From: Blastocatellia bacterium
GTDB taxonomy: Bacteria; Acidobacteriota; Blastocatellia; UBA7656; JADIYM01
Reading direction: 5' to 3'
Length of the DNA: 64,000 nt
Assembly (NCBI GenBank): GCA_016705245.1
Contig: JADIYM010000020.1
Coordinates: 62,001 to 126,000, forward strand
The position numbers were made by a program, and so were the translations under genes. The notes beneath the pieces were generated by a model that was not told the origin of the DNA, ran no database searches, and was given only the letters and a program-made list of their open reading frames with translations. The first letter of the stretch is position 1; each line of letters begins with the position of its first letter. Positions 16,914-25,748 of the stretch are shown here, piece after piece.

Positions 16914-17363
16914 TCAGGCCAGCTTCGCTCGCACCGCGGCGTTGACCGCCTTGCCGTCGACGGTCTTGCCCGCGAGGCGCTTCATCGCCGCGGGCATGAC
17001 CTTCCCGATGTCGCGGGCCGACGTCGCGCCGGTCTCCGCAATCGCCTCCGCCACTGCAGCTTCGATGTCGGCCTCGGAGGCTGCCGCCGGCAGGTACTCT
17101 TCGATCACCGCGAGCTCGGCTTCTTCTTTCACTGCCGAGCCTTCACGGCCGGCAGCGCGGAAGGCATCGGCCGACTCGCGCCGCTGCTTCGCGAGCGTCT
17201 GCAACGCCTTGATGGCGTCGGCTTCGGTGAAGCCCTCGCGGTTCTCGATCTGCTTGTTCGCAAGCGCCGTTTTCATCATCCGCAGCGCGGACAGCCGCGC
17301 CGCGTCGCGAGCCTTCATGGCGTCGCGAATCTCGTTCTCTACCCGATCGAAGATCTCTGACAT
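16914..17363 (-). CDS. GatB/YqeY domain protein
   Basis: A 149-residue YqeY family protein. The family shares the C-terminal tRNA-binding domain of the GatB amidotransferase subunit. Typical features are the start MSEIFDRVENEIRDAMKARD, ARLSALRMMKTALANKQIE, IEEYLP and the C-terminal ARDIGKVMPAAMKRLAGKTV with GKAVNAAVRAKL. Length and start match the family. Its exact cellular role is unsettled; a link to tRNA or translation quality is likely. It lies 15 nt downstream of the mqnE-mqnD fusion on the same strand and is probably co-transcribed, without an obvious functional link. Confidence 0.92.
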   Translation of the reverse strand: MSEIFDRVENEIRDAMKARDAARLSALRMMKTALANKQIENREGFTEADAIKALQTLAKQRRESADAFRAAGREGSAVKEEAELAVIEEYLPAAASEADIEAAVAEAIAETGATSARDIGKVMPAAMKRLAGKTVDGKAVNAAVRAKLA

Positions 17364-17378
17364 GGATCGACCTTCCGC

Positions 17379-19358
17379 CTATCCGATGAACTCCGCTTCA
17401 ACTTTGTTCGGGATCAACCCGGCATCGAACGCCCGGTCGAGCAGAAGCTGAACCGCCCGACGGCCGTCCTCGCCGTAGTCGAGCGTCACTTCGTTGACGT
17501 ACATCCCGACGAACCGGTCCGCAAGCTCCGTCGGCAGGTCGCGAGCGAACTGCATCGCGTACGCGAGCGCCTCTTCGCGATTCTCGAGCGCGTATTTGAT
17601 CGAGTCGTGCAGCAGCCGCGAGACTTTCGCGGTGAGTTCTGGCCCGAGATCCTTCCGGATCGCGTTGCCGCCGAGCGGCAGCTGCAGTCCCGTCTCCCCG
17701 AACCACCATTCTCCCAGGTCGAGCACCTTGTGCAGGCCCTCGCTCCCGTACGTGAGCTGGCCTTCGTGGATGAGCAGGCCCGCGTCGACGTCGCCCGCCT
17801 TCACCCTGTCGATGATCGTGTCAAAGTCCATCTCGACGGGCTCGAAGTCGGGCGCCGCGAGCATCATCGCCAGGTACGCCGTCGTCAACTTGCCCGGAAT
17901 GCCGATGCGCTTTCCGCGCAGCTGCTCGACCGTCATCGGCTCGCGCGCGACGACGATCGGCCCGTATTTGTTGCCCATCGAGGCGCCGTGCGGAAGAAGG
18001 GCGTATTTGTCGGCGAGCAGCGCGTAGCGTGCATCGAGACGGCTGAGACTTCGTGCCCGGCCCTCCATCGCCCAGTGGTTGAGCGTTTCGATGTCCTTGA
18101 GGATGTGCCGGAACTCGAGGCCCTCGGCGTCGATCTTGTGCTCCGCGAGCGCGTAGTGCATGAACGCGTCGTCCGAGTCCGGACTGTGCGCAACCGTGAT
18201 CGTTCGTGTATCGGTCATGTTCATAAGTTCGTTTCCAGGGGCGCCGCTGCGCGGCGTCACCGACGTGGTAGATTGGGGTTGTGAGCGTGTCGCGCTCGAC
18301 GGCTCGAGTCCCGCGTCGCGGATCAGCGAGACGATTTCGTTGCGCGAGAGCTTCGCTTCGTCCTTGCCGTCGGCCGAGTAGGTCTCGACGAGCTCGCCGC
18401 CCTCGATGATCGTGCCGTCGAGGTCGTTCGCGCCGTAGTGCAGCGCGATCTGCGCGAGGTTGCGGCCCAGCATCACCCAATACGCCTTGATGTGATCGAA
18501 GTTGTCGAGCATCAGCCGCGAGACCGCGATCGTCCGAAGGCTGTCGATGCCCGACGGTCCCGGCAGGTGCGCGAGCTCGGTCTCTTTCGGCCAGAAGGCG
18601 AGCGGGATGAAGCACTGGAAGCCGCCGGTGCGGTCCTGCAGGTCGCGAAGCCGCATCATGTGATCGACGCGGTGCTCGTATTTCTCGATGTGGCCGTAGA
18701 GCATCGTCGCATTCGAGCGGATGCCGGCGTTGTGGACCTTCTCGGTCACCTCGAGCCAGGTGTTCGATCCGCACTTGTGGCGGCAGATCTCCTTGCGGAC
18801 CGTCTCGTCGAAGATTTCGGCGCCGCCGCCCGGGCAGCTGTCGAGACCGGCGGCCTTGAGCCGCTCGATGATCTCCTCGTGAGTGACGTGGAACGTGCGC
18901 TTCAGGTGGTCGATCTCGACCATCGTGAAGGCCTTCAGGTGCACGTTCGGCAGTTCGCGCTTGAGCGTGCGCAGAAGGTCTTCGTAGTACTCGATCGGGA
19001 GCTTCGGATGCAGGCCGCCGACGATGTGCAGTTCGGTCGCGCCCTGCTCGGCGGCTTCGCGGGCGCGCACGAGGCAGTCGTCGATCGAGTGGGTGTAGGC
19101 CTCGGGCGAGTCCTTCTTGCGATAGAAACTGCAGAAGGTGCAGTCCCAGTAGCAGACGTTCGTGTAGTTAAGGTGGCGGTTGACGTTGTAGTAGGTCGCG
19201 CGGCCGTGGCGGCGGCGCCGGACCTCGTCGGCGAGGCGGCCGAGTCCGACAAAATCGTCGGTCTCGAAGAGCTGCACGCCTTCGTCGAAACTCAACCGCT
19301 CCCCGGTGTCGACCTTGTCGGCGACTGCGGCGAGAAACGGATCCCGGAACGCGTTCAA
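17379..19358 (-). CDS. mqnE-mqnD: fused MqnE-MqnD menaquinone biosynthesis protein
   Basis: One 659-residue frame carries two enzymes of the futalosine route to menaquinone. Residues 1-345 are aminofutalosine synthase MqnE, a radical SAM enzyme with Cys69, Cys73 and Cys76 (CYWDCTFC), ELHIVGGLHP, LDSCPGGGAEIF and RSNATMLYGHIE. Residues 379-659 are 1,4-dihydroxy-6-naphthoate synthase MqnD (TVAHSPDSDDAFMHYALAEH, LPHGASMGNKYGP, GNAIRKDLG). The linker of about 30 residues is low complexity. The start is TTG 19358 with GGAG upstream. MqnD could still start alone at ATG 18224 or 18218. In the minus-one frame the linker DNA encodes VERDTL, which is how MqnE proteins normally end, so the fusion may stem from a one-base loss near 18300. 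Confidence 0.92.
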   Translation of the reverse strand: MNAFRDPFLAAVADKVDTGERLSFDEGVQLFETDDFVGLGRLADEVRRRRHGRATYYNVNRHLNYTNVCYWDCTFCSFYRKKDSPEAYTHSIDDCLVRAREAAEQGATELHIVGGLHPKLPIEYYEDLLRTLKRELPNVHLKAFTMVEIDHLKRTFHVTHEEIIERLKAAGLDSCPGGGAEIFDETVRKEICRHKCGSNTWLEVTEKVHNAGIRSNATMLYGHIEKYEHRVDHMMRLRDLQDRTGGFQCFIPLAFWPKETELAHLPGPSGIDSLRTIAVSRLMLDNFDHIKAYWVMLGRNLAQIALHYGANDLDGTIIEGGELVETYSADGKDEAKLSRNEIVSLIRDAGLEPSSATRSQPQSTTSVTPRSGAPGNELMNMTDTRTITVAHSPDSDDAFMHYALAEHKIDAEGLEFRHILKDIETLNHWAMEGRARSLSRLDARYALLADKYALLPHGASMGNKYGPIVVAREPMTVEQLRGKRIGIPGKLTTAYLAMMLAAPDFEPVEMDFDTIIDRVKAGDVDAGLLIHEGQLTYGSEGLHKVLDLGEWWFGETGLQLPLGGNAIRKDLGPELTAKVSRLLHDSIKYALENREEALAYAMQFARDLPTELADRFVGMYVNEVTLDYGEDGRRAVQLLLDRAFDAGLIPNKVEAEFIG

Positions 19359-19469
19359 GAGCTGCTCTCCTTACTCGCGCCCGCTGCCGCGTCGGCGCGC
19401 CCGTCGAAATTCATGTGAACCTTAGCACAAGGGCTTGGGAGGGGCGTAGGTTGAATTGAATGTCTCGAG

Positions 19470-19563
19470 CCTCCTCTCTGTGGCTTCGTGCCTCCGTGTC
19501 TCTGTGTGCGAAGCGTCTTCAGAGCTTCGCACACAGAGACGCGGAGGCACCGAGACACAGAGG
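19470..19563. repeat. IR-A palindromic repeat, copy 3
   Basis: Arms 19470-19514 and 19524-19563 with the conserved inner GCGAAGC/GCTTCGC pair. It lies between the divergent mqnE-mqnD and bacilliredoxin genes, about 80 nt before the latter's start. Confidence 0.9.
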
Positions 19564-19642
19564 CCATGCTTGTCGCCGCAGCGACGCCTGTGGAACAATC
19601 CCAAGTCGAACACTTGCGAACAATCGAAGGGGAGCACTCAGC

Positions 19643-20059
19643 ATGGCTTATTCAGAGTTGATGATTCGACCGTTTCGTGAAGAACTGACGCGGTTTGGCG
19701 TCGAAGAGACGCGGACGCCGGACGACGTCGAGGCGGCGCTCGCTACCGACGGCACCGTGATGGTTGTCGTGAACTCGGTCTGCGGATGCGCGGCCGGCAA
19801 GGCGCGTCCCGGCATCGCGAAGGCCCTGCAGAACGCGAAGCTGCCGAGCAAGGTCGTCACCGTCTTCGCCGGCGCCGACATCGAAGCGACCGAGCGCGCG
19901 CGCAGCTACTTCGCTCCGTTTCCACCCTCGTCACCGCAGATCGCGATCATGAAGGACAAGAAGGTCCTTTTCATGCTCGAGCGGCACCAGATACAGGATC
20001 GCTCGGCCGACCAGATCGCCTCCGAGCTCACCGCCGCCTTCAACGAACACTGCGCGTAG
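19643..20059 (+). CDS. BrxA/BrxB family bacilliredoxin
   Basis: A 138-residue bacilliredoxin of the YphP/YqiW family, which removes bacillithiol from oxidised protein thiols. The hallmark CGC motif is in VVNSVCGCAAGKARPG, and the family pattern continues with VTVFAGADIEATERAR, FPPSSPQIAIMKDKK and MLERHQIQDRSADQIA. Length is normal for the family. The ATG at 19643 follows AAGGGGAG at good spacing. This suggests the host makes bacillithiol or a related low-molecular thiol. The stop lies 4 nt before an IR-B palindrome shared with the convergent pseudokinase gene. Confidence 0.93.
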   Translation: MAYSELMIRPFREELTRFGVEETRTPDDVEAALATDGTVMVVVNSVCGCAAGKARPGIAKALQNAKLPSKVVTVFAGADIEATERARSYFAPFPPSSPQIAIMKDKKVLFMLERHQIQDRSADQIASELTAAFNEHCA

Positions 20060-20063
20060 AAGG

Positions 20064-20150
20064 AGAGTAGACAGGATTACAGGATTTTCAGGATTAACAG
20101 GATTCAAATGAAATCCTGTTAATCCTGAAAATCCTGTAATCTGTCCACTC
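20064..20150. repeat. IR-B palindromic repeat, copy 1
   Basis: Left arm has ACAGGATT units at 8-9 nt spacing (20070-20104); the right arm 20112-20149 is its reverse complement. It fills the whole 92-nt gap between two convergent stop codons. Confidence 0.93.
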
Positions 20151-20151
20151 T

Positions 20152-22269
20152 CTACCCGTTCAGCGGGACGACGCCCCAGTTCCAGACGGTACGGCGGTAT
20201 TTGGCCCAGGGGATGTCGCCCCACTCGCAGGGCCCGGCGACGATGCACATGAGGTCGCCCGCGTCCGTGCCGACGACAATCTCGAGCCATCCGTCGAGGT
20301 CGATGTCGCCAACGACCGCGGGCCCAGGACGTCCGGACACCTCGCGCTCGTCGATCAGCTTTCCGTTGCCGTCGAACACGAGCAGCTTGTCCTGCGATCC
20401 CGTCAGGATCTCGAGCTTCCCGTCGCCGTTCAGGTCCACGACGATGGGTTCCGCGACCCACTGACCCGGAATCTCGACTTCCCAGCGCTTCTGCCCCTTG
20501 TCGTCGAGGCAGAGCAGGGAGCCGTGTTGCGCGCGCACCGCGACGAGGATCTCGTATCGGCCGTCGCCATCGATGTCCGCGCCCACCGGCGCCGACGCGC
20601 CGAATCCCCACGGGGGAATCGTCATCGAGTCGTCCCCGAGCAGGATCTCGGTCTCCCAGGCGAACTCTTCCTCGCGCGTGAACGCGAGCAGGTGGTACGA
20701 GAACTGCGTCGCCGCATCGCGCCGGGCCATGTATCGCGGACGCACGATCAGCCAGGATTCGTTCGAACGCGGCAGTACGAGCGGCATCTCGTCGCCGTCG
20801 ACCGCGCGCCATCGACCGCGCTGGTTGAAGATGATGAACGGTCCGGGGCGCGGCAGGTCGCGCGCGCCGCTCTCGATAGTCGGGTCGCCGTTCGGACCGG
20901 CCGGCGGTTCGAGCGGGATGAGGTGCGCGTCCTTCCGGAAGTTGCCCCGACCGTCGATCTGTGATTCGAGGGAGAGCAGGAATTCCGGTTCGCCGTCACG
21001 ATTCAGGTCGCCGACGGCCGGAGCCGGCCATCGCGGCGGACTGTTGCCCGAGAATGCGGGCGCCGTCCAGAGCACCGATCCGTCCTCGCTCGAGAACGAA
21101 TAGAGCGTGCCCTTCTTGTCCATCGAGAGGACTTCGGCGCAGCCTTCCGACGAGAACTCGATCGTCGATGGCGGCATCAGCATCTGCCGGATCACGCCGG
21201 CGTCGGTCTTCAGCGCTCGTCGCCAACGCAGCTCGCCCGTCGCCGTGTAGCAGTAGACCCAGCCGGTTTCATATCCCGCGATGATCTCGTAGTGATGGTC
21301 GCGGTCGATGTCGACGAGCAGCGGCGAACCGACGATGCCGGCCGGCGCCTCGACGCGCCACAGCAACTCGCCGAGCACGCCCGTGCCGCCGCGCGTGCGT
21401 CCGGCGCGCCGGTACGCGCGATCGAGGCCGTCGGCGAGTGCCACCGGCGTCGGCCAGAGCGCCTCGGCGCCCCGTGCGAGAGCGTAACGAAGCGCCGACT
21501 CGAGCTCGTGCGGCGTCGTTTTCGGCAGTGGCGGCAGATTCTGGTTGCCGCTCGACACGAAGAGGTGCAGCGGGCCCGGCGCCTCGGACGGAGGAAAAAG
21601 GCGCGCGCCGGAGAGCATCTCCCACGCCAGGGCGCCGAGGGCGTGGATGTCGGAGGCGATTCCTGAGATCGGCGCGATGCCTGCCTGGTTCGGCGTCGCG
21701 AGCTCGCCCACGCCGAAATCGACCAGTACGCCGCGCTCCTGGGTGCCTTCGCTCACGACCCAGACGGACTCGGGCGAGAGGATTCCGTGCACGACGCCGC
21801 GTTCGTGCAGCACCATCAATCCGCGCGCGATATCCGCGAGCAGGAGGAGCACTCGCGTCGGTTCCATCGTTCCCTGCAGATCCAGCAACGACCGCAACGG
21901 GACGCCGGCAGGCCGGGTCGTGATCAGACAGACCGTTCCGTCGGCGGCGCCCGCATAACCCGAGACCGTCACCATATGCGGCTGCTGGAGCGCCGAGAAG
22001 TTGCGGAAGATCCGTGACAGCCGGTCCATCTGCGCGAGCGGATCATCCCAGTCGATCCGGAAGATATGGACTAGCGTCGTCGTCTTGTCGGCCGGGCTCT
22101 GAGCTTCGAAGAGCGATCGCATCGGATGCGACGCAAGCAGCCGGTTGAGCTGGAGGTGGCCGAGCCCCGACTCGGACGGGAGTGTCGGAAGCAACTGGCT
22201 CTGGCACGTCGGGCACGCCGAGGTGTCAGCCGCAACGACGGGACCACACGTGAGGCAAAACCGCGTCAT
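20152..22269 (-). CDS. zinc-ribbon pseudokinase with C-terminal beta-propeller
   Basis: A 705-residue protein. The N-terminus is a zinc ribbon (CLTCG, CPTCQ). Residues about 40-290 have the layout of a Hanks kinase but lack key residues: the VAIK lysine position reads TTTLVHIF, and the HRDLKPEN loop is HGILSPES at 161-168, so the catalytic Asp is gone. DFG is kept at 184-186 and the C-lobe segment ASDIHALGALAWEMLSG is clear. From about 310 onward there are FG-GAP/VCBS-like propeller repeats with calcium-type loops (VDIDRDHHYEI, GDLNRDGEPEF, ADIDGDGRYEI, VDLNGDGKLEI). No membrane span is visible. The ATG at 22269 follows GGAG. It is probably a scaffold or allosteric sensor, not an enzyme. Confidence 0.88.
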   Translation of the reverse strand: MTRFCLTCGPVVAADTSACPTCQSQLLPTLPSESGLGHLQLNRLLASHPMRSLFEAQSPADKTTTLVHIFRIDWDDPLAQMDRLSRIFRNFSALQQPHMVTVSGYAGAADGTVCLITTRPAGVPLRSLLDLQGTMEPTRVLLLLADIARGLMVLHERGVVHGILSPESVWVVSEGTQERGVLVDFGVGELATPNQAGIAPISGIASDIHALGALAWEMLSGARLFPPSEAPGPLHLFVSSGNQNLPPLPKTTPHELESALRYALARGAEALWPTPVALADGLDRAYRRAGRTRGGTGVLGELLWRVEAPAGIVGSPLLVDIDRDHHYEIIAGYETGWVYCYTATGELRWRRALKTDAGVIRQMLMPPSTIEFSSEGCAEVLSMDKKGTLYSFSSEDGSVLWTAPAFSGNSPPRWPAPAVGDLNRDGEPEFLLSLESQIDGRGNFRKDAHLIPLEPPAGPNGDPTIESGARDLPRPGPFIIFNQRGRWRAVDGDEMPLVLPRSNESWLIVRPRYMARRDAATQFSYHLLAFTREEEFAWETEILLGDDSMTIPPWGFGASAPVGADIDGDGRYEILVAVRAQHGSLLCLDDKGQKRWEVEIPGQWVAEPIVVDLNGDGKLEILTGSQDKLLVFDGNGKLIDEREVSGRPGPAVVGDIDLDGWLEIVVGTDAGDLMCIVAGPCEWGDIPWAKYRRTVWNWGVVPLNG

Positions 22270-22366
22270 TCAGTTGCTCCGGAGAATACTGGCGGGGCTA
22301 AGGGAACACCGGTTTATAGCCGTTCGACGGCGAGCGGCGCAAGTGATCGAGCCGGAGGGCGAGAAG

Positions 22367-22448
22367 CACTCTGTGCCTCCGTGCTCTCTGTATGCGAAGC
22401 CAATTCGATCGAAGAGCTTCGCATACGGAGAGCACAGCGACACGGAGT
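22367..22448. repeat. IR-A palindromic repeat, copy 4
   Basis: Arms 22367-22400 and 22416-22448 with inner GCGAAGC/GCTTCGC. It lies downstream of the permease stop (22471) and upstream of the pseudokinase, both minus strand. Confidence 0.9.
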
Positions 22449-22470
22449 CACTCGGCGGTCTCTGCAAGTC

Positions 22471-24081
22471 CTACTTCTTCTCGTCGTCGTGCAGTCGGCC
22501 GTCGACGGGTTCCTCGGGGAATGTCGGCGGCGCCATCGGATCGATGGTCGCCGCACCGCCCGGCGAGACGCCGTGCGTACCGATTTCGTGTTCGAGCTCG
22601 TGCTGCAGATGGCTGTGCTTCCTGCCGTAGAAGAAGTAGATCGCCACACCGATCAGCAGCCAGATGATCAGCCGGTACCAGTTCTCCACCGGCAACGAGA
22701 ACATCAGGAGCATGCAGATCGCAATTCCGGCGATCGGAATGGCCGGACTGAACGGTACGCGGAACGGCCGATGGGCGTCCGGGTGTGTCTTGCGCATTAC
22801 GAGGACCGCCGCGCATACGATGACGAACGCGAGCAACGTCCCGATGTTGACGAGCTCGGCGAGAATGCGCAGCGGGAGGAAGGCGGACATCAATGCCACG
22901 GCCAATCCCGTGAGGATCGTCGACTTCCACGGAGTCCTGAACCTGTCGTGGATTGCTCCGAAGAACGACGGCGGTACGAGGCCGTCTCGCGCCATTGCAA
23001 GCATGACTCGCGGCTGGCTGAGCATCATCACGAGCAGCACCGACGTGATGCCCGTCAGGGCGCCGAGCGAGATGATGAACTGCGCCCACGGCAGCCCAAC
23101 CGTCTCGAACGCCTTCGAGACGGGAGCGTTGATGTCGATCTGGTTGTACGGAACCATGCCCGTCAGGACGGCGGCGACCGCGATGTAGAGCACCGTGCAG
23201 ACGATGAGGCTCGTGATGATCCCGATCGGCACGTCGCGCTGCGGGTTCTTGGCTTCCTCGGAGTGCGTAGAGACGGAATCGAACCCGATGTACGCGAAAA
23301 AGATGGTCGCCGCGCCGGCCATCATGCCCAGTGGAGCACCGCCTGCGTCGGTCATTCCCGAAATAGATTTTCCGAAGAAGCTCACGCCAGTGTAGCCGTA
23401 CGGCGCGAAGTCGCGTGTCCAGTTCGCCGGATCCACGTAGAACGCGCCGACGACGATGACGAAGAGCACGACAGCGAGCTTCACCATGACCATCGCAGCG
23501 TTGATCGACGCGCTCTCCTGAATTCCCTTGACCAGAATGACCGTCAGGACGAACGTGATGACGACCGCAGGGAGGTTCATGAACGTGTGCGTGGACACGA
23601 GATGGCCGAGCGTCGGGTCGTAATCGAACGGCGCACTCGACAGCACCTCCGGAATTTTTATGCCGAAGAGCCCGATGAAGTCCTGGAAGTAGTGCGACCA
23701 CCCGTTCGCGACGGTTGCCGAGCCAACCGCGTATTCGAGGACCAGATCCCAGCCGATGATCCACGCGAAGAGCTCGCCCAGAGTCGCGTACGCGTACGTG
23801 TAGGCCGAGCCCGCGACCGGGACCATTGCCGCGAACTCGGCGTAGCAGAGCGCCGCGAAGATGCAGGCAATGCCGGCGACGACGAACGAAAGCATTAGGG
23901 CCGGCCCGGTTTTGTCGTGTGCCGCCACGCCGGTGAGCACGAAGATGCCGGTGCCGATGATGGCGCCGACGCCGAGGCTGGTGAGCTGGACCGGGCCGAG
24001 GATGCGGCGCAGGCGATGCTCGCCGTGAAGCTCGCGAAGCAACACCTCGAGCGGCTTCGTCGAGAACATCTGGTTGGGCAT
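22471..24081 (-). CDS. APC family amino acid permease (CAT type)
   Basis: A 536-residue permease with about twelve membrane helices, of the cationic amino acid transporter branch of the APC superfamily. The first helix has the signature GVGAIIGTGIFVLTGVAA; GSAYTYAYATLGELFAWIIG and FFAYIGFDSVSTHSEEAKNP are also diagnostic. Members import amino acids by proton symport or exchange; the substrate cannot be read from the sequence. The cytosolic C-terminal tail is long and charged with a His-rich stretch (KHSHLQHELEHEIG). The ATG at 24081 has GGAGGT seven bases upstream. It is divergent from the MFS gene across an IR-C palindrome. Confidence 0.93.
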   Translation of the reverse strand: MPNQMFSTKPLEVLLRELHGEHRLRRILGPVQLTSLGVGAIIGTGIFVLTGVAAHDKTGPALMLSFVVAGIACIFAALCYAEFAAMVPVAGSAYTYAYATLGELFAWIIGWDLVLEYAVGSATVANGWSHYFQDFIGLFGIKIPEVLSSAPFDYDPTLGHLVSTHTFMNLPAVVITFVLTVILVKGIQESASINAAMVMVKLAVVLFVIVVGAFYVDPANWTRDFAPYGYTGVSFFGKSISGMTDAGGAPLGMMAGAATIFFAYIGFDSVSTHSEEAKNPQRDVPIGIITSLIVCTVLYIAVAAVLTGMVPYNQIDINAPVSKAFETVGLPWAQFIISLGALTGITSVLLVMMLSQPRVMLAMARDGLVPPSFFGAIHDRFRTPWKSTILTGLAVALMSAFLPLRILAELVNIGTLLAFVIVCAAVLVMRKTHPDAHRPFRVPFSPAIPIAGIAICMLLMFSLPVENWYRLIIWLLIGVAIYFFYGRKHSHLQHELEHEIGTHGVSPGGAATIDPMAPPTFPEEPVDGRLHDDEKK

Positions 24082-24152
24082 TGAGACCTCCGCGTGGAGT
24101 GGAGAAAAGCGCGCCGATCATCACCGAAATGGCATGGGGGCACAAGGGAAAA

Positions 24153-24235
24153 GCCTTTCGCGTCTTTGCGCCTTTGCGCCTTTGCGCCTTTGCGCGAGAT
24201 TCCGCGCAAAGGCGCAAAGACGCAAAGACGCAAAG
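24153..24235. repeat. IR-C palindromic repeat, copy 1
   Basis: Arms of TTTGCGCC and mirrored RCGCAAAG 8-nt units (24153-24196 and 24203-24235) in the spacer between two divergent transporter genes. Confidence 0.9.
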
Positions 24236-24284
24236 CAACAGACCGTTTGCAATAGTCCCCCCGATCGCCGATGCTTTGGCCCGC

Positions 24285-25583
24285 GTGGATTCGACCGAGC
24301 CCATCGTCCCCCACCAGCCACCCGTCACGCGCCGCGAGATCTTCGGCTGGTGCATGTACGACGTCGCCGACTCGGCCTTCACGACCGTAATCGTCACCGT
24401 CATCTACGCGCCGTATTTCACGACGGTCGTTGCAGGCAGCACCGGATACGGCGACTCGCTGTGGGCACTCGCAAACTCGGTGTCGGGCGTTGCAGTCGCG
24501 CTGCTGGCGCCAATCCTCGGGGCGATCGCGGACTTTTCGGGTGCGCGCAAGAAGTTCCTCGCCGTTTGCGGCGCGATCATCGTCATCTTCACCGCGTCGC
24601 TCGGATTGGTGCAGCCGGGCATGGTCGCACTGGGGATCATCCTCTACATCATCGCGAACGTCGGATTCACGGGCGGCGGCATCTTCATCGACAGCTTCCT
24701 TCCGGGCATCTCGAACGAAAAAAACGTCGGCCGGATCTCGGGCACCAAGTGGGCCCTGGGTTATGCAAGTGGACTGGTCGCGCTGGCGCTCTGTCTTCCG
24801 CTCGTCGGAGACGGCGGCCCCGGTGTCCGGTGGGTGCCTGTCCTGGTGGCCGCGTACTACGCGATCATGGTGCTGCCGACGTTCTTCCTGCTTCGGGAAC
24901 GCAGCGAGCCCAAGCCCCTTCCAGCCGGCAAGAACTACGTCACGTTCGCCTTTTCGCAGCTCGGCGACACGATGAAACACCTGAAGCAGTATCGTGAGCT
25001 GCTGAAGCTATTTGCGTCGTTCCTCGTCTACAACGAAGGCATCAACACGGTCATCGCCTTCGCCGCGGTCTACGCGATCAAGACGGTCGGGTTCTCGCAG
25101 GACCAGGTCATCGTGCTCTTCATCGTCCTGAACGTCATCGCAGTGGTCGGCGCCTTCGGGTTCGGCGCCATAGCCGACCGGATCGGGCAGAAGAACACGA
25201 TTTTCATCACTCTCGCCATCTGGACCACGGCCGTCGTCGTCGCGTATTTCACGTATTCGGTGAACATGTTCTGGGTCGTCGCGGCATTGGCCGGCATCGG
25301 CATGGGCTCAACGCAGTCGGTCACGCGCAGTCTCGTTGCACAGTTCGTGCCGAATGCGCGCTCGGCCGAGTTCTTCGGGTTTCTCGGGATCTCGGGCAAG
25401 GCGATCAGCTTCGTCGGCGTAAACGTCTTCGCGTGGATCTCGGATCTCTCGGGGAGCCAGCGGCCGGCGATCCTGACTATCGGGATCTTCTTCATCCTCG
25501 GAGCGATCGTGCTGTCGACGGTGAACGAGGCGCGCGGCAAGGCGGCGCGCGAGCTCGAAGGGGAAGCGCACTCGGTCGGGTGA
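24285..25583 (+). CDS. UMF1-like MFS transporter
   Basis: A 432-residue transporter of the UMF1/Atg22-like branch of the major facilitator superfamily with about twelve membrane helices. The diagnostic start of the domain is REIFGWCMYDVADSAFTTVI; later blocks are LLAPILGAIADFSGARKKFL, SFLPGIS and QSVTRSLVAQFVPNARSAEF. Family members are thought to export small molecules such as amino acids; the substrate here is unknown. The frame is open farther upstream, but that part is the IR-C repeat read as protein, so I start at GTG 24285 (VDSTEPIVPHQPP), which gives the normal family length. It shares a divergent spacer with the amino acid permease. Confidence 0.9.
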   Translation: MDSTEPIVPHQPPVTRREIFGWCMYDVADSAFTTVIVTVIYAPYFTTVVAGSTGYGDSLWALANSVSGVAVALLAPILGAIADFSGARKKFLAVCGAIIVIFTASLGLVQPGMVALGIILYIIANVGFTGGGIFIDSFLPGISNEKNVGRISGTKWALGYASGLVALALCLPLVGDGGPGVRWVPVLVAAYYAIMVLPTFFLLRERSEPKPLPAGKNYVTFAFSQLGDTMKHLKQYRELLKLFASFLVYNEGINTVIAFAAVYAIKTVGFSQDQVIVLFIVLNVIAVVGAFGFGAIADRIGQKNTIFITLAIWTTAVVVAYFTYSVNMFWVVAALAGIGMGSTQSVTRSLVAQFVPNARSAEFFGFLGISGKAISFVGVNVFAWISDLSGSQRPAILTIGIFFILGAIVLSTVNEARGKAARELEGEAHSVG

Positions 25584-25597
25584 GCCCGGCGGTCGTC

Positions 25598-25741
25598 CCC
25601 GTTTTTCGAGCCGCGAGCGGTAGCGAGCGTCCCACGGACAGACGCGCGTTTTCGAACCATACTGATTCCCGCAACGAATAAGCGTAAGAGTCCACGGAAT
25701 GTCCGTGGGACGCTCGCTACCGCTCGCGGCTCGAAAACGGG
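25598..25741. repeat. IR-D palindromic repeat, copy 1
   Basis: Arms of about 42 nt (25598-25640, 25700-25741) containing GAGCCGCGAGCGGTAGCGAG and its complement, with a 59-nt loop. It fills the gap between the convergent MFS and anti-sigma genes. Confidence 0.92.
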
Positions 25742-25748
25742 AAGCCGC

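Noticed and set aside
19424..19570. Short peptides with CVSVPP/LCVRSS strings at many repeats
   Set aside because: They are IR-A arms read as protein, with the same string at unrelated loci and no start or ribosome site.
22126..23898. A plus-strand frame of 590 codons
   Set aside because: Shadow of the amino acid permease, with biased composition (D, E, R, H) and no domains.
25598..25741. Possible insertion sequence or MITE with target-site duplication
   Set aside because: The palindrome has no transposase and I could not find a flanking direct repeat; it is treated as a repeat only.
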